Shown here piece by piece: positions 16,724 through 25,109 of a stretch of DNA of 64,000 bases (position 1 is the stretch's first letter; the number at the start of each line of letters is the position of its first letter). A program made the position numbers and the translations under genes. The stretch is taken from positions 310,001-374,000 of the forward strand of contig NZ_JAEPWM010000002.1 of NCBI RefSeq assembly GCF_016654015.1, given 5' to 3'. The notes under the pieces are model-generated. The model made no database searches and was not told where the DNA came from. It saw only the letters and a list, made by a program, of their open reading frames with translations. Source of the stretch: Ramlibacter ginsenosidimutans. GTDB taxonomy: Bacteria > Pseudomonadota > Gammaproteobacteria > Burkholderiales > Burkholderiaceae_C.

Positions 16724-18142
16724 ATGCCTGCAAGCCAGTCCTGCGACATCCTCGTTCTTGGCAGCGGGGAATCGGGCAAGTATCTCGCGTGGACAATGGC
16801 CAAATCCGGACTGCGGGTCGTGGTGATCGAGCGCGCGCTGATCGGCGGCTCTTGCCCGAATGTGGCCTGCCTTCCCAGCAAGAACATCATCTACAGCGGC
16901 CATGTTGCCGCCCTGGCTCGCCGCGGCGCGGAATTCGGGTTGCCCGACGGCCCCGCGCGCGTGGACATGGGCGCCGTGCGGGAGCGCAAGCGCAGGATGG
17001 TCCAGGACCTCATCGAGGTGCACCGCCGCAACTATGCGGCCAGCGGGGCCGCATTGGTGATGGGTGAAGGTCGCCTGGTCGCGCCGCGGAGCATCGAGGT
17101 CGCGCTGCGTGAGGGCGGAACACAGGTCTGCTCGGGCGAGCGCGTCTTCCTGAATCTTGGCACGCATGCTGCGATTCCTGCCGTCCCGGGTCTCGCTGAA
17201 TCCCAACCCTTGACGCACGTCGAAGCGCTGGAACTCGGCGTCGTGCCCGAACACCTGATCGTGCTGGGCGGTGGCTACGTCGGCCTGGAGATGGCGCAGC
17301 CCTGGCGCCGTTTCGGCAGCCGCGTGACGGTGATCGAACAGGGCCCTCAGATCGCCGGCCACGAGGATCCCGACGTAGCGCAGGCGATAACGGAGCGCTT
17401 CGAGGCGGAGGGCATCGAGATCCTGGCCGGCGTGAAGCCGGAGCGCGTGGACGGTCGCAGTGGTGATCGCGTCGACTTCCATGTGCAAGGCCCAGCGGGG
17501 CCGCAGCGGATCAGCGGCAGCCACCTCCTTGTCGCCGCGGGCCGCACGCCGAACACGCGGGGCATCGGGCTGGAGGAGGCAGGGATCGCCCTGGACGCGC
17601 GCGGCTATGTGCGCGTCAACGAACGCCTGGAGACGACGGCGCGGGGCGTCTGGGCGATGGGCGATTGCGCCGGGAGCCCGCAATTCACGCATGTCGCCTT
17701 CGACGACTTCCGCATCGTGCACGCCAACCTCACGGGAGGGAAGCGCACGACGCAGGGACGCGTGGTGCCGTACTGCATGTTCACCGATCCGGAACTTGGC
17801 CGCGTGGGACTCGACGAAACGCAGGCGCGGAAGGCTGGAGTGGCGTACCGCGTGGCGAAAATTCCCATGGCGGCCGTGCTGCGCACGCGAACATTGTCCG
17901 AACCGCACGGCTTCCTCAAGGCGCTGGTGGCCGTCGACAGCGACCAGTTGCTCGGATTCACGGCGGTGGGTGTGGGAGCGGGTGAACTGGTGGCAGTGGT
18001 GCAGACCGCGATGCTGGCGGGCTTGCCGTACACCGCCTTGCGCGATAGCGTGCTGACCCATCCCACGATGGCCGAGGGGCTCACCGTTCTCTTCGCCGCG
18101 GCGCCCACCCCGCCAGTTGCGGATTCACGGAAGCGCGCATGA
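16724..18142 (+). CDS. FAD-dependent pyridine nucleotide-disulfide oxidoreductase
   Basis: 472 residues from an ATG with AAGGAGG upstream. FAD motif GSGESGKYLAW (residue 13 on), redox-active disulfide SCPNVAC (two Cys four residues apart, near residues 45-50), second dinucleotide motif GGGYVGLE, GDCAG FAD contact, and the C-terminal HPTMAE dyad of the lipoamide dehydrogenase/mercuric reductase family. The true substrate is uncertain; no E2 subunits or mer genes are nearby. The stop overlaps an upstream ATG of the DoxX frame. Context with Dps suggests a redox or stress role (inference). Confidence 0.9.
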   Translation: MPASQSCDILVLGSGESGKYLAWTMAKSGLRVVVIERALIGGSCPNVACLPSKNIIYSGHVAALARRGAEFGLPDGPARVDMGAVRERKRRMVQDLIEVHRRNYAASGAALVMGEGRLVAPRSIEVALREGGTQVCSGERVFLNLGTHAAIPAVPGLAESQPLTHVEALELGVVPEHLIVLGGGYVGLEMAQPWRRFGSRVTVIEQGPQIAGHEDPDVAQAITERFEAEGIEILAGVKPERVDGRSGDRVDFHVQGPAGPQRISGSHLLVAAGRTPNTRGIGLEEAGIALDARGYVRVNERLETTARGVWAMGDCAGSPQFTHVAFDDFRIVHANLTGGKRTTQGRVVPYCMFTDPELGRVGLDETQARKAGVAYRVAKIPMAAVLRTRTLSEPHGFLKALVAVDSDQLLGFTAVGVGAGELVAVVQTAMLAGLPYTALRDSVLTHPTMAEGLTVLFAAAPTPPVADSRKRA

Positions 18143-18168
18143 TGCGTGACTCCAACGAGGAGGCTCCC

Positions 18169-18582
18169 ATGCTCGACACCGGCACCGCACCCTATGCCAT
18201 CCTGCTGCTTCGCCTGTGTCTGGGCGCGATGTTCATCGCCCACGCGATGTTGAAGGTGCGTGTGTTCACCGTCCCGGGGACCGTGGCCTTCTTCAAGTCG
18301 CTGGGCCTGCCGGGCTGGTTCGCTTACGTGACCATCGCCGCGGAACTGGGTGGGGCGGCGGCGCTGATCCTGGGGATCTATCCCCGCTACGTCGCCTTGC
18401 TGCTGGTGCCGCTGATGATCGGCACCGTGGTGAAGGTGCACGGCCACAACGGCTGGCTCTTTTCCAACAAGGACGGCGGTTGGGAATATCCCGCGTTCTG
18501 GGCCGCGGCCCTGTTCGCCGTGTTCCTGCTGGGTGACGGGTTCTTCGCCTTGTTGCCGTCGCCGCCGCTGGGCGCGCACTGA
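18169..18582 (+). CDS. DoxX family membrane protein
   Basis: 137 residues. The ATG at 18169 has GAGGAGG six bases upstream. The ATG at 18139, overlapping the preceding stop, is a weaker alternative. Four hydrophobic segments and the start LLLRLCLGAMFIAHAMLKV match DoxX/SURF4-like proteins. These are inner-membrane proteins often co-encoded with redox enzymes. Tail-to-head spacing with the flavoprotein gene implies one operon. Confidence 0.87.
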   Translation: MLDTGTAPYAILLLRLCLGAMFIAHAMLKVRVFTVPGTVAFFKSLGLPGWFAYVTIAAELGGAAALILGIYPRYVALLLVPLMIGTVVKVHGHNGWLFSNKDGGWEYPAFWAAALFAVFLLGDGFFALLPSPPLGAH

Positions 18583-18677
18583 GCGCGCTTGGGACCGTCG
18601 CGCGCGGAAGATCAGGATGCAGCGATGGCGGAAGTCTTGGTTCAATGCGCTGATCCGCAGAGTAGGCGAGGTGATCG

Positions 18678-19472
18678 ATGGAGCTGGGTTTAAAAGGCAG
18701 GCGCGCGCTGGTCACGGGCTCGACTGCCGGTATCGGGTTGGCGACAGCCCGTACCCTGGCACGCGAGGGCGCACGAGTTACCGTCAACGGACGCACGTCC
18801 GAGCGTGTGCAAAGTACAGTGGATGCGCTCCGGGCCGAGCTGCCCGGTTCGGCGGTCGACGGTATCGCCGCGGACCTGAGCACTGCTTCGGGCTGTGATG
18901 AACTGTTGCTTCGGGTGCCGGAGGTCGACGTCCTCGTCAACAACGTCGGCATCTTCGAGCCGAAGCCGTTCGAGCAAATCCCGGATGCGGACTGGTTGCG
19001 CTTCTTCGAAACGAATGTCCTGAGCGGCGTGCGCCTCTCGCGGCATTACGTGGGCGGCATGCGTTCGCGAGACTGGGGCCGGATCGTCTTTGTTTCCAGC
19101 GAGTCGGCCTTGCAGATCCCCACGGAGATGATCCATTACGGAATGACCAAGACCGCACAGCTCGCCATCGCGCGCGGTTTGGCCGAGACGCTGGTGGGCA
19201 CGGGTGTGACAGTCAACAGCGTGCTGCCCGGTCCGACCGCGTCCGAGGGCGTGGGCGGATTCGTTGCGAAGATGGCAGCTGATCGCGGGGTGGACGCCGG
19301 CACCGTCGAGAAGGAGTTCTTCGCATCAGCCCGGCCATCCTCGGTGATCCAACGCTTCGCCACGCCTGACGAGGTGGCCGCGATGATCGCGTACGTGTGC
19401 AGTGCGCAGGCTTCCGCCACCACGGGCGCCGCGCTGCGCGTGGATGGCGGAGTCTTGCGCTCAATCGCCTGA
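18678..19472 (+). CDS. SDR family NAD(P)-dependent oxidoreductase
   Basis: 264 residues. TGSTAGIG cofactor motif near residue 13, NNVG near residue 90, catalytic Ser in FVSSES and the YxxxK pair in HYGMTKT. The C-terminal GGVLRS end is typical of classical SDRs. Substrate unknown. Same direction as the preceding DoxX and following aldehyde dehydrogenase genes. Confidence 0.92.
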   Translation: MELGLKGRRALVTGSTAGIGLATARTLAREGARVTVNGRTSERVQSTVDALRAELPGSAVDGIAADLSTASGCDELLLRVPEVDVLVNNVGIFEPKPFEQIPDADWLRFFETNVLSGVRLSRHYVGGMRSRDWGRIVFVSSESALQIPTEMIHYGMTKTAQLAIARGLAETLVGTGVTVNSVLPGPTASEGVGGFVAKMAADRGVDAGTVEKEFFASARPSSVIQRFATPDEVAAMIAYVCSAQASATTGAALRVDGGVLRSIA

Positions 19473-19594
19473 ATCCTGCGGGCCGCGCTGGACGGATCCG
19501 CTGTGAGCGCCACGTCCACCGATCTTCATCGCACATGGAGACGCTGGTCTCGCTATAACGGTTGGCTCCTTGTCGTCGCCTCACCGGAGGGCCC

Positions 19595-20968
19595 ATGCCG
19601 CTGCAATCCATCAACCCCGCCACCGACACCATCCTCTCGACTTACCAGGAGATGTCCTCCTCGGAAGTCGCGGACATCGTCCGCGTCACGCACGCAGCCC
19701 ATCTCCAGTGGCGCGGCACGTCCATGGACCAGCGCGCCGGCATTCTCCGCGGGGCGGCGCACCTGCTGCGGTCCAGGTCCGACGAATGGGCGCAACTCAT
19801 GGCGGCCGAGATGGGCAAGCCCGTGCGCGACGGGGTGGCGGAGGCGCGAAAGTGTGCGGACTGCTGTGATTACTTCGCGGAGCAAGGCGCGGCCATGCTC
19901 GCGCGCGAGTCCGTCCCGACGGACGACCAGCACGACAGCTTTGTCGTGTACGAGCCGCTTGGCGTGGTGCTCGCCGTCATGCCGTGGAACTTCCCGTTCT
20001 GGCAAGCCTTTCGCGCCCTCGCGCCGGCGATCATGGCGGGCAATGCCATCGTGCTCAAGCACGCGTCGAACGTGTGCGGTTGCGCGATCGCCCTGGAACG
20101 CATCCTGCGCGATGCCGGCGCACCTGAGCATCTGTTTCGAACGCTGCTGATCGGCAGCAGCCGCGTCGACGCAGTGATCGAGCATCCACTCGTGCGTGGG
20201 GTCACGCTCACAGGCAGCAGCGACGCCGGCCGCGCCGTGGCCAGCAAGGCCGGGCAGGTGCTCAAGAAGTGCGTGCTGGAGCTGGGCGGCAGCGACGCCT
20301 ATCTGGTGCTCGAGGACGCGGACCTGGACATGGCGGCCACGATCTGCGCGAAAGCCCGGCTCGTCAATGGGGGGCAGAGCTGCATCGCGGGCAAGCGCTT
20401 TCTGGTCGTCGACCCCGTGCGCGAGGAATTCGAAAAGCGTTTCGTCGCGAAGATGGCGGCGGTGCGGCAGGGCGATCCGCTCGACCAGGCGACCGAGATC
20501 GGCCCGATGGCGCGCCGCGACTTGCGCGATCAATTGCAGCGGCAGGTCACGGCCAGTGTCGATCGCGGCGCGCGGTGCCTGCTGGGCGGCAGCATCCCCG
20601 CAGGGCCGGGCGCGTTTTACCCGCCGACGGTGCTGACCGATGTGCGGCCGGGGATGCCCGCGTACGACGAAGAGGTGTTCGGCCCGGTGGCCGCCATCAT
20701 CCCCGTGCGCGACGAAGCGGCTGCCATCGAAGTTGCGAACGATTCGATGTTCGGGCTGGGCGGTGGCGTCGTCACGCGCGACCTCGCGCGCGGGCAACGC
20801 GTGGCGGCAGCGCTGGAATGCGGATGCATGTTCGTCAACGAGCCGGTGCGCTCTGATCCGCGGCTGCCCTTCGGTGGCGTCAAGCAGAGCGGCTATGGCC
20901 GCGAGTTGTCCGCCTTCGGCATCAAGGAGTTCGTGAACGTGAAGAGTGTGGTGGTGAACCGCGGATGA
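19595..20968 (+). CDS. NAD-dependent aldehyde dehydrogenase, succinate-semialdehyde type
   Basis: 457 residues from ATG 19595 (GGAGG five bases upstream), the short length typical of the GabD2/Sad subgroup. PWNFPFWQ oxyanion segment, general base Glu in LELGGSD, nucleophile Cys in GGQSCIAGKR (about residue 265) and EEVFGPV are present. It oxidises aldehydes, probably a semialdehyde, to acids. Its stop overlaps the start of a truncated reductase gene (ATGA), so the two were once an operon. Confidence 0.92.
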   Translation: MPLQSINPATDTILSTYQEMSSSEVADIVRVTHAAHLQWRGTSMDQRAGILRGAAHLLRSRSDEWAQLMAAEMGKPVRDGVAEARKCADCCDYFAEQGAAMLARESVPTDDQHDSFVVYEPLGVVLAVMPWNFPFWQAFRALAPAIMAGNAIVLKHASNVCGCAIALERILRDAGAPEHLFRTLLIGSSRVDAVIEHPLVRGVTLTGSSDAGRAVASKAGQVLKKCVLELGGSDAYLVLEDADLDMAATICAKARLVNGGQSCIAGKRFLVVDPVREEFEKRFVAKMAAVRQGDPLDQATEIGPMARRDLRDQLQRQVTASVDRGARCLLGGSIPAGPGAFYPPTVLTDVRPGMPAYDEEVFGPVAAIIPVRDEAAAIEVANDSMFGLGGGVVTRDLARGQRVAAALECGCMFVNEPVRSDPRLPFGGVKQSGYGRELSAFGIKEFVNVKSVVVNRG

Positions 20969-21175
20969 TGGAAATGTCACCCAAGCACGTGCTGATTGCG
21001 GGTGGCAGCGGCGTGGTGGGCCGCGCCGCGCTGGACGCCTTCGGCGGGGCGGGATGGGAGATCACCACACTGAGCCGAGATGCGAGTGGACCAGCGAGCC
21101 CCCGGCATGTGTCGGCGGACCTGCTGGACCCCGGCAGCCTCGCGGTCGGTGCTGAGACGTTCAAGACCGTCACGC
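20965..21175 (+). pseudogene. Truncated PRISE-like SDR reductase (N-terminal remnant)
   Basis: About 65 residues match the N-terminus of PRISE-type short-chain reductases: Rossmann motif GGSGVVGRAAL, then ADLLDP and TFKTVTH. Homology stops at about 21175, where the frame continues with unrelated residues to a stop at 21249. The rest of a protein normally about 350 residues long is absent from the window. The break lies about 130 bp left of the island attachment repeat, so the truncation is next to, but not at, the present island end. ATGA overlap with the aldehyde dehydrogenase gene. Confidence 0.7.
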
Positions 21176-21302
21176 ATCGCGTCCACCAGATACCGCCACG
21201 TCGCGCGACGGCCCTTCATTCGATCGCCGTTTGTAGTCAGGCGATGTAGCAGGGCGCACGTTCCTGTCGGAAATCCTTGAGTGTCAAGGACTTGGGAATG
21301 TC
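21176..21302. other. Junction segment between truncated reductase and island att site
   Basis: 127 bp with no recognisable gene. It would be the original chromosomal flank downstream of tRNA-Arg before island insertion (inference from the att geometry). It carries a short AAGGACTTGGGAA stretch resembling the sequence beside the tRNA on the other side. Confidence 0.5.
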
Positions 21303-21321
21303 TGGCGCGGCTGGCGGGGAT
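21303..21321 (-). repeat. Island attachment site (far copy, 19-bp direct repeat of tRNA-Arg 3' end)
   Basis: The 19 bases here are identical to 41888-41906, which encode the CCA end, the 3' acceptor strand and part of the T-arm of tRNA-Arg(CCG). Similarity continues imperfectly for about 10 bases (GACCCCAAG versus GAACCCACG). It marks the island end opposite the integrase. Confidence 0.88.
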
Positions 21322-21671
21322 TGACCCCAAGTCTGCGCAACCCGAGACGGGTTAACTAGGCCTACGCCGGTTGCACCACCGGTTTGCTGTAGCAGGATTT
21401 TATCGGCAACTGGCACGAACGCGGTCGGCTGGACCTGGCTCAGCAGTGCGCCCGGTTGGGAAGCGCAAGAGGTAGAAGCGAAGTGCAAGACAATGCAAGG
21501 CATTCCGGCAGCTGCGATCGGAGTTCGAGCCCACGTCTGGCGCTTGGCGGGGTGGACCTGACGAGTTCATCCGGGAATCTCACGGATCCGCCGGGCAGCC
21601 CCGCAACGCCCCCTTTGCGGTGAAATCTGTGTAGCTGATTTCGGGTGCGGCGAAGACCGTGATCGGTGCTT

Positions 21672-21835
21672 CTGCTTCTGGTCGTCGGCGTCGAACAACT
21701 GCGCATAGACGACCGAGTGCGGATTGGCGGCGGTGCCATTCGAGGTCCAGACGACCACGTGGCCGCCATTGGCGAGTTGCGCTGCACGAAGCGTGTCTCC
21801 GACATCCGCCGCTGCGGCGCTGACCTGCACAGGCC
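21672..21835 (-). pseudogene. Remnant of a repetitive surface adhesin-like protein
   Basis: The frame reads a DVGDTLRAAQLANGG-type block followed by a VVVW...YAQLFDADDQ block. This matches the repeat found in large RTX/cadherin-like bacterial surface proteins (usually ALANGGYVVVWQS...VYAQRFDA). Only about one repeat unit remains. Flanking sequence has shifted frames and a Pro/Glu/Ala repeat, so it is not an intact gene. Confidence 0.5.
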
Positions 21836-21847
21836 CCCTGCGCAGGT

Positions 21848-21900
21848 GCTGGCGCTGGCTCTGGCTCTGGCTCTGGCGCTGGCGCTGGCTCTGGCGCGCG
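21848..21900. repeat. Hexanucleotide tandem repeat (TGGCTC/TGGCGC)
   Basis: About eight consecutive 6-bp units of TGGCTC or TGGCGC. On the minus strand it encodes alternating Pro-Glu/Pro-Ala, a typical proline-rich spacer of surface proteins. It lies beside the adhesin-like remnant and may be its linker. Such a tract is prone to slippage. Confidence 0.8.
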
Positions 21901-22027
21901 CCCGTATACAGGAGCTGGTCTTCTGGCGGTCGGAGCGCTGATAGCATCGGGGCAAGAATCAGTACAAATTCGCCTACCGGGCATGCACATCGGAGGCGCT
22001 CGCTAGGTTGGGGGATAGAAAACACCA

Positions 22028-25000
22028 ATGAGCAACCCATTCTTCGACAGGCCAATCCTGAACTCGCCATACGAGCACCCCAGACGACACTGGGAACTCG
22101 ATGCCACGGGGCAGCCGACGCAGCACGTGATTGAGAGCCGCCGGCCGGCGGAGTTCATCACCCCCATCCCCAAGCCCAAGAAGCAAAGTGGCGGCGCGAC
22201 CAAGCAGGATTCTCTGCTATTCGACGAGGGCCTGTCGACGCAGGAGCAGCAATACCACTCAGCCATTATCAACGGGGTCCGCGCCGAGGTGGACAAGTGG
22301 CGGATGCTGAAGAACCCGAGCGAGTGGAAGGTAACGCCGGACACCGCGCGGCTGCTGCAGCATTGGAGGCACCACACGTTCGGAAGCATCCGGCCGTTCT
22401 TCTGCCAGGTCGAGGCAGTCGAAACCGCGATCTGGCTGACCGAAGTCGCCCCCCAATTGGGCAAGAGCGGTGAGCGGTTCCTGGAGCACCTTGCAAACGC
22501 CAACAACGATGCTAACCCCGAACTCACCCGTCTGGCGCTCAAGCTTGCTACTGGCGCCGGGAAGACCACGGTCATGGCCATGCTCATTGCTTGGCAGACT
22601 GTCAACGCCGTGCGGCGTCCGAATAGCAAGAAGTTCACCCGCGGCTTCCTGCTGGTGGCACCAGGTCTGACCATCCGCGACCGTCTGCGCGTGCTGCAGC
22701 CCAACGACCCGGACAGCTACTACGCCAGCCGGGAACTGGTGCCGAGCGACATGCTAAGCGATATCGAGCGAGCGAAGATCGTCATCACCAACTATCACAG
22801 CTTCAAGCTGCGCGAGCGCATCGAGTTGACCAAGGGAGGTCGACTGCTGCTTCAAGGCCGTGGTGGCGCCGAGCTCAACACCCTGGAAACCGAAGGCCAG
22901 ATGCTCCAACGCGTGATGCCCGACCTGATGGGCATGAGCAACATCCTAGTCATCAACGATGAAGCGCACCACTGCTACCGCGAAAAGCCCGGTGTCGCCG
23001 CGGACGGTGACAACCTGAAGGGCGATGAAAAGAAGGAGGCCGAAGAAAACAACGAGGCTGCGCGGCTATGGGTCTCCGGGCTGGAGGCGGTCAACCGCAA
23101 GCTCGGCGTGGCTCGGGTGTTCGATCTGTCGGCCACGCCGTTCTTCCTGCGCGGCTCCGGCTACGCCGAGGGCACGCTGTTCCCTTGGACCATGAGCGAC
23201 TTCTCGCTGATGGATGCCATCGAGTGCGGCATCGTCAAGTTGCCTCGCGTTCCGGTCGCAGACAACATCCCCGGCAATGAAATGCCGATGTTCCGCAATT
23301 TATGGGAACACATCCGCGCCAAGATGCCCAAGAAGGGCCGGGGCAACGCCGAGGGGCTGAACCCGCTCGATTTGCCAACGCAACTACAGACTGCGCTGGA
23401 AGCGCTGTACGGGCATTACGAAAAGACCTTCGCGCTTTGGGCTGAGGAGAAAATCCCCGTTCCCCCGTGCTTCATCATCGTCTGCAACAATACTTCGGCG
23501 TCGAAACTGGTCTATGACTACATATCCGGTTTTCGCCAACCACACAAGGATGGGAGCAGCAAGCTGGTCGAGGGGCGGCTGCCGCTGTTTCGCAACCACG
23601 ACGAGCACGGAAACGCCCTCGGTCGCCCGCGTACGCTACTGATCGACAGCGAGCAACTTGAATCAGGCGAAGCACTCGACGACAGCTTCCGTGGTATGGC
23701 CGCCGACGAGATTGAGCGCTTCCGCCGCGAGATCGTTGAGCGTACAGGCGACGCCCAAGCCGGACAGAACATCAGCGATCAGGATCTACTGCGCGAGGTC
23801 ATGAACACCGTCGGCAAGCCGGGGCGCCTCGGTGACTCCATCCGATGCGTTGTGTCTGTTTCCATGCTCACCGAGGGCTGGGACACGAACACCGTGACCC
23901 ACGTGCTAGGAGTACGCGCCTTTGGCACGCAGCTTTTGTGTGAACAAGTCATTGGCCGGGCGCTGCGCCGGCAGTCGTATGAGTTGAATGAAGACGAGCT
24001 ATTCAACGTTGAGTACGCTGACGTGCTGGGGATCCCGTTCGACTTCAATGCCAAACCTGTGATCGCGCCGCCGCAGAAGCCGAGAGAGACGATTCAGGTC
24101 AAGGCCGTGCGGCCCGACCGAGATGCTCTGGAGATCCGATTCCCGCGCGTTCAAGGCTATCGTGCCGAACTGCCCGAAGAGCGCCTTAATGCCGAGTTCA
24201 ACGACGACTCCACGCTCGAACTGACTCCAGATTTGGTTGGTGCGACGGAAACGCGCAACTCTGGGATCATCGGCGAAGCTGTGGACCTTAACCTAGTTCA
24301 CACTGGCGACGTGCGTCCGTCGCAGGTGGTGTACGAACTAACTTCGCACCTCGTGCTCAGCAAATTTCGTGACGCCAACGACGAGCCGCAACTGCACTTG
24401 TTCGGTCAGCTAAAGCGCATCGCCCGCCAGTGGCTCGAAAGCCATCTGATTTGCAAGGGCGGCACGTATCCGGCGCAGCTCAAGTACAAGATGCTCGCCG
24501 ACATGGCGTGCGAAAAGATCACCGCCGGCATCACCCGTGCGTTGATCGGTCTTCGTCCCATCAAGGCCGTTCTCGATCCGTACAACCCTGTTGGTACGAC
24601 GGCACACGTCAACTTCAACACGTCGAAAACCAACCGCTGGGAAACCAGCGCCGAGCGTTGCCAAATCAACTGGGTAATCCTAGACAGCGACTGGGAGGCC
24701 GAGTTCTGCCGTGTGGCTGAGGCCCACCCGCGCGTGAAGGCCTATGTCAAGAACCACAGCCTCGGGCTGGAGGTTCCATATCGCTACGGCTCCGAGACGC
24801 GCCAATACAGGCCTGACTTCGTCGTGCTCGTCGACGACGGACATGGCGACGACGACCCGCTGCATCTGATTGTCGAGATTAAGGGCTACCGGCGTGAAGA
24901 CGCAAAGGAGAAGAAGTCCACGATGGACACGTATTGGGTGCCTGGCGTCAACCACTTGGGCAGCTACGGGCGCTGGGCCTTCGCGGAATTTACTGAGGTT

Positions 25001-25108
25001 TGGCAGATGCAGTCGGACTTCGCGAAGAGGGTCGAGGCCGACTTCAACAAGATGATTGAGGCGGCCGCCCTGGCCGCCAAAGCCCAGCCAGCGGAACTGA
25101 GCAACTGA
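22028..25108 (+). CDS. Type III-like restriction endonuclease (DEAD/DEAH helicase plus PD-(D/E)XK)
   Basis: 1026 residues. Superfamily 2 helicase core: Walker A ATGAGKTT (about residue 174), DEAHH (about 309), motif III SATPF (about 367), motif VI QVIGRALRR (about 640). Near the C-terminus a nuclease motif is visible: YRPDFVV (about 927) followed by IVEIKGY (about 950), a PD-(D/E)XK pattern. This matches Res-type subunits of the BPTD_3080-like group. It would translocate along and cleave foreign DNA. The methyltransferase ORF starts one base after its stop, so it is the first gene of a four-gene operon. Confidence 0.9.
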   Translation: MSNPFFDRPILNSPYEHPRRHWELDATGQPTQHVIESRRPAEFITPIPKPKKQSGGATKQDSLLFDEGLSTQEQQYHSAIINGVRAEVDKWRMLKNPSEWKVTPDTARLLQHWRHHTFGSIRPFFCQVEAVETAIWLTEVAPQLGKSGERFLEHLANANNDANPELTRLALKLATGAGKTTVMAMLIAWQTVNAVRRPNSKKFTRGFLLVAPGLTIRDRLRVLQPNDPDSYYASRELVPSDMLSDIERAKIVITNYHSFKLRERIELTKGGRLLLQGRGGAELNTLETEGQMLQRVMPDLMGMSNILVINDEAHHCYREKPGVAADGDNLKGDEKKEAEENNEAARLWVSGLEAVNRKLGVARVFDLSATPFFLRGSGYAEGTLFPWTMSDFSLMDAIECGIVKLPRVPVADNIPGNEMPMFRNLWEHIRAKMPKKGRGNAEGLNPLDLPTQLQTALEALYGHYEKTFALWAEEKIPVPPCFIIVCNNTSASKLVYDYISGFRQPHKDGSSKLVEGRLPLFRNHDEHGNALGRPRTLLIDSEQLESGEALDDSFRGMAADEIERFRREIVERTGDAQAGQNISDQDLLREVMNTVGKPGRLGDSIRCVVSVSMLTEGWDTNTVTHVLGVRAFGTQLLCEQVIGRALRRQSYELNEDELFNVEYADVLGIPFDFNAKPVIAPPQKPRETIQVKAVRPDRDALEIRFPRVQGYRAELPEERLNAEFNDDSTLELTPDLVGATETRNSGIIGEAVDLNLVHTGDVRPSQVVYELTSHLVLSKFRDANDEPQLHLFGQLKRIARQWLESHLICKGGTYPAQLKYKMLADMACEKITAGITRALIGLRPIKAVLDPYNPVGTTAHVNFNTSKTNRWETSAERCQINWVILDSDWEAEFCRVAEAHPRVKAYVKNHSLGLEVPYRYGSETRQYRPDFVVLVDDGHGDDDPLHLIVEIKGYRREDAKEKKSTMDTYWVPGVNHLGSYGRWAFAEFTEVWQMQSDFAKRVEADFNKMIEAAALAAKAQPAELSN

Positions 25109-25109
25109 A

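Noticed and set aside
21515..21560. Possible tRNA fragment (TTCGAGCCC-like stretch)
   Set aside because: Flanking bases do not form a T-arm stem or an acceptor; no cloverleaf can be drawn.
21848..21900. Possible CRISPR-like array
   Set aside because: The units are 6 bp, contiguous, with no spacers; this is a simple tandem repeat.
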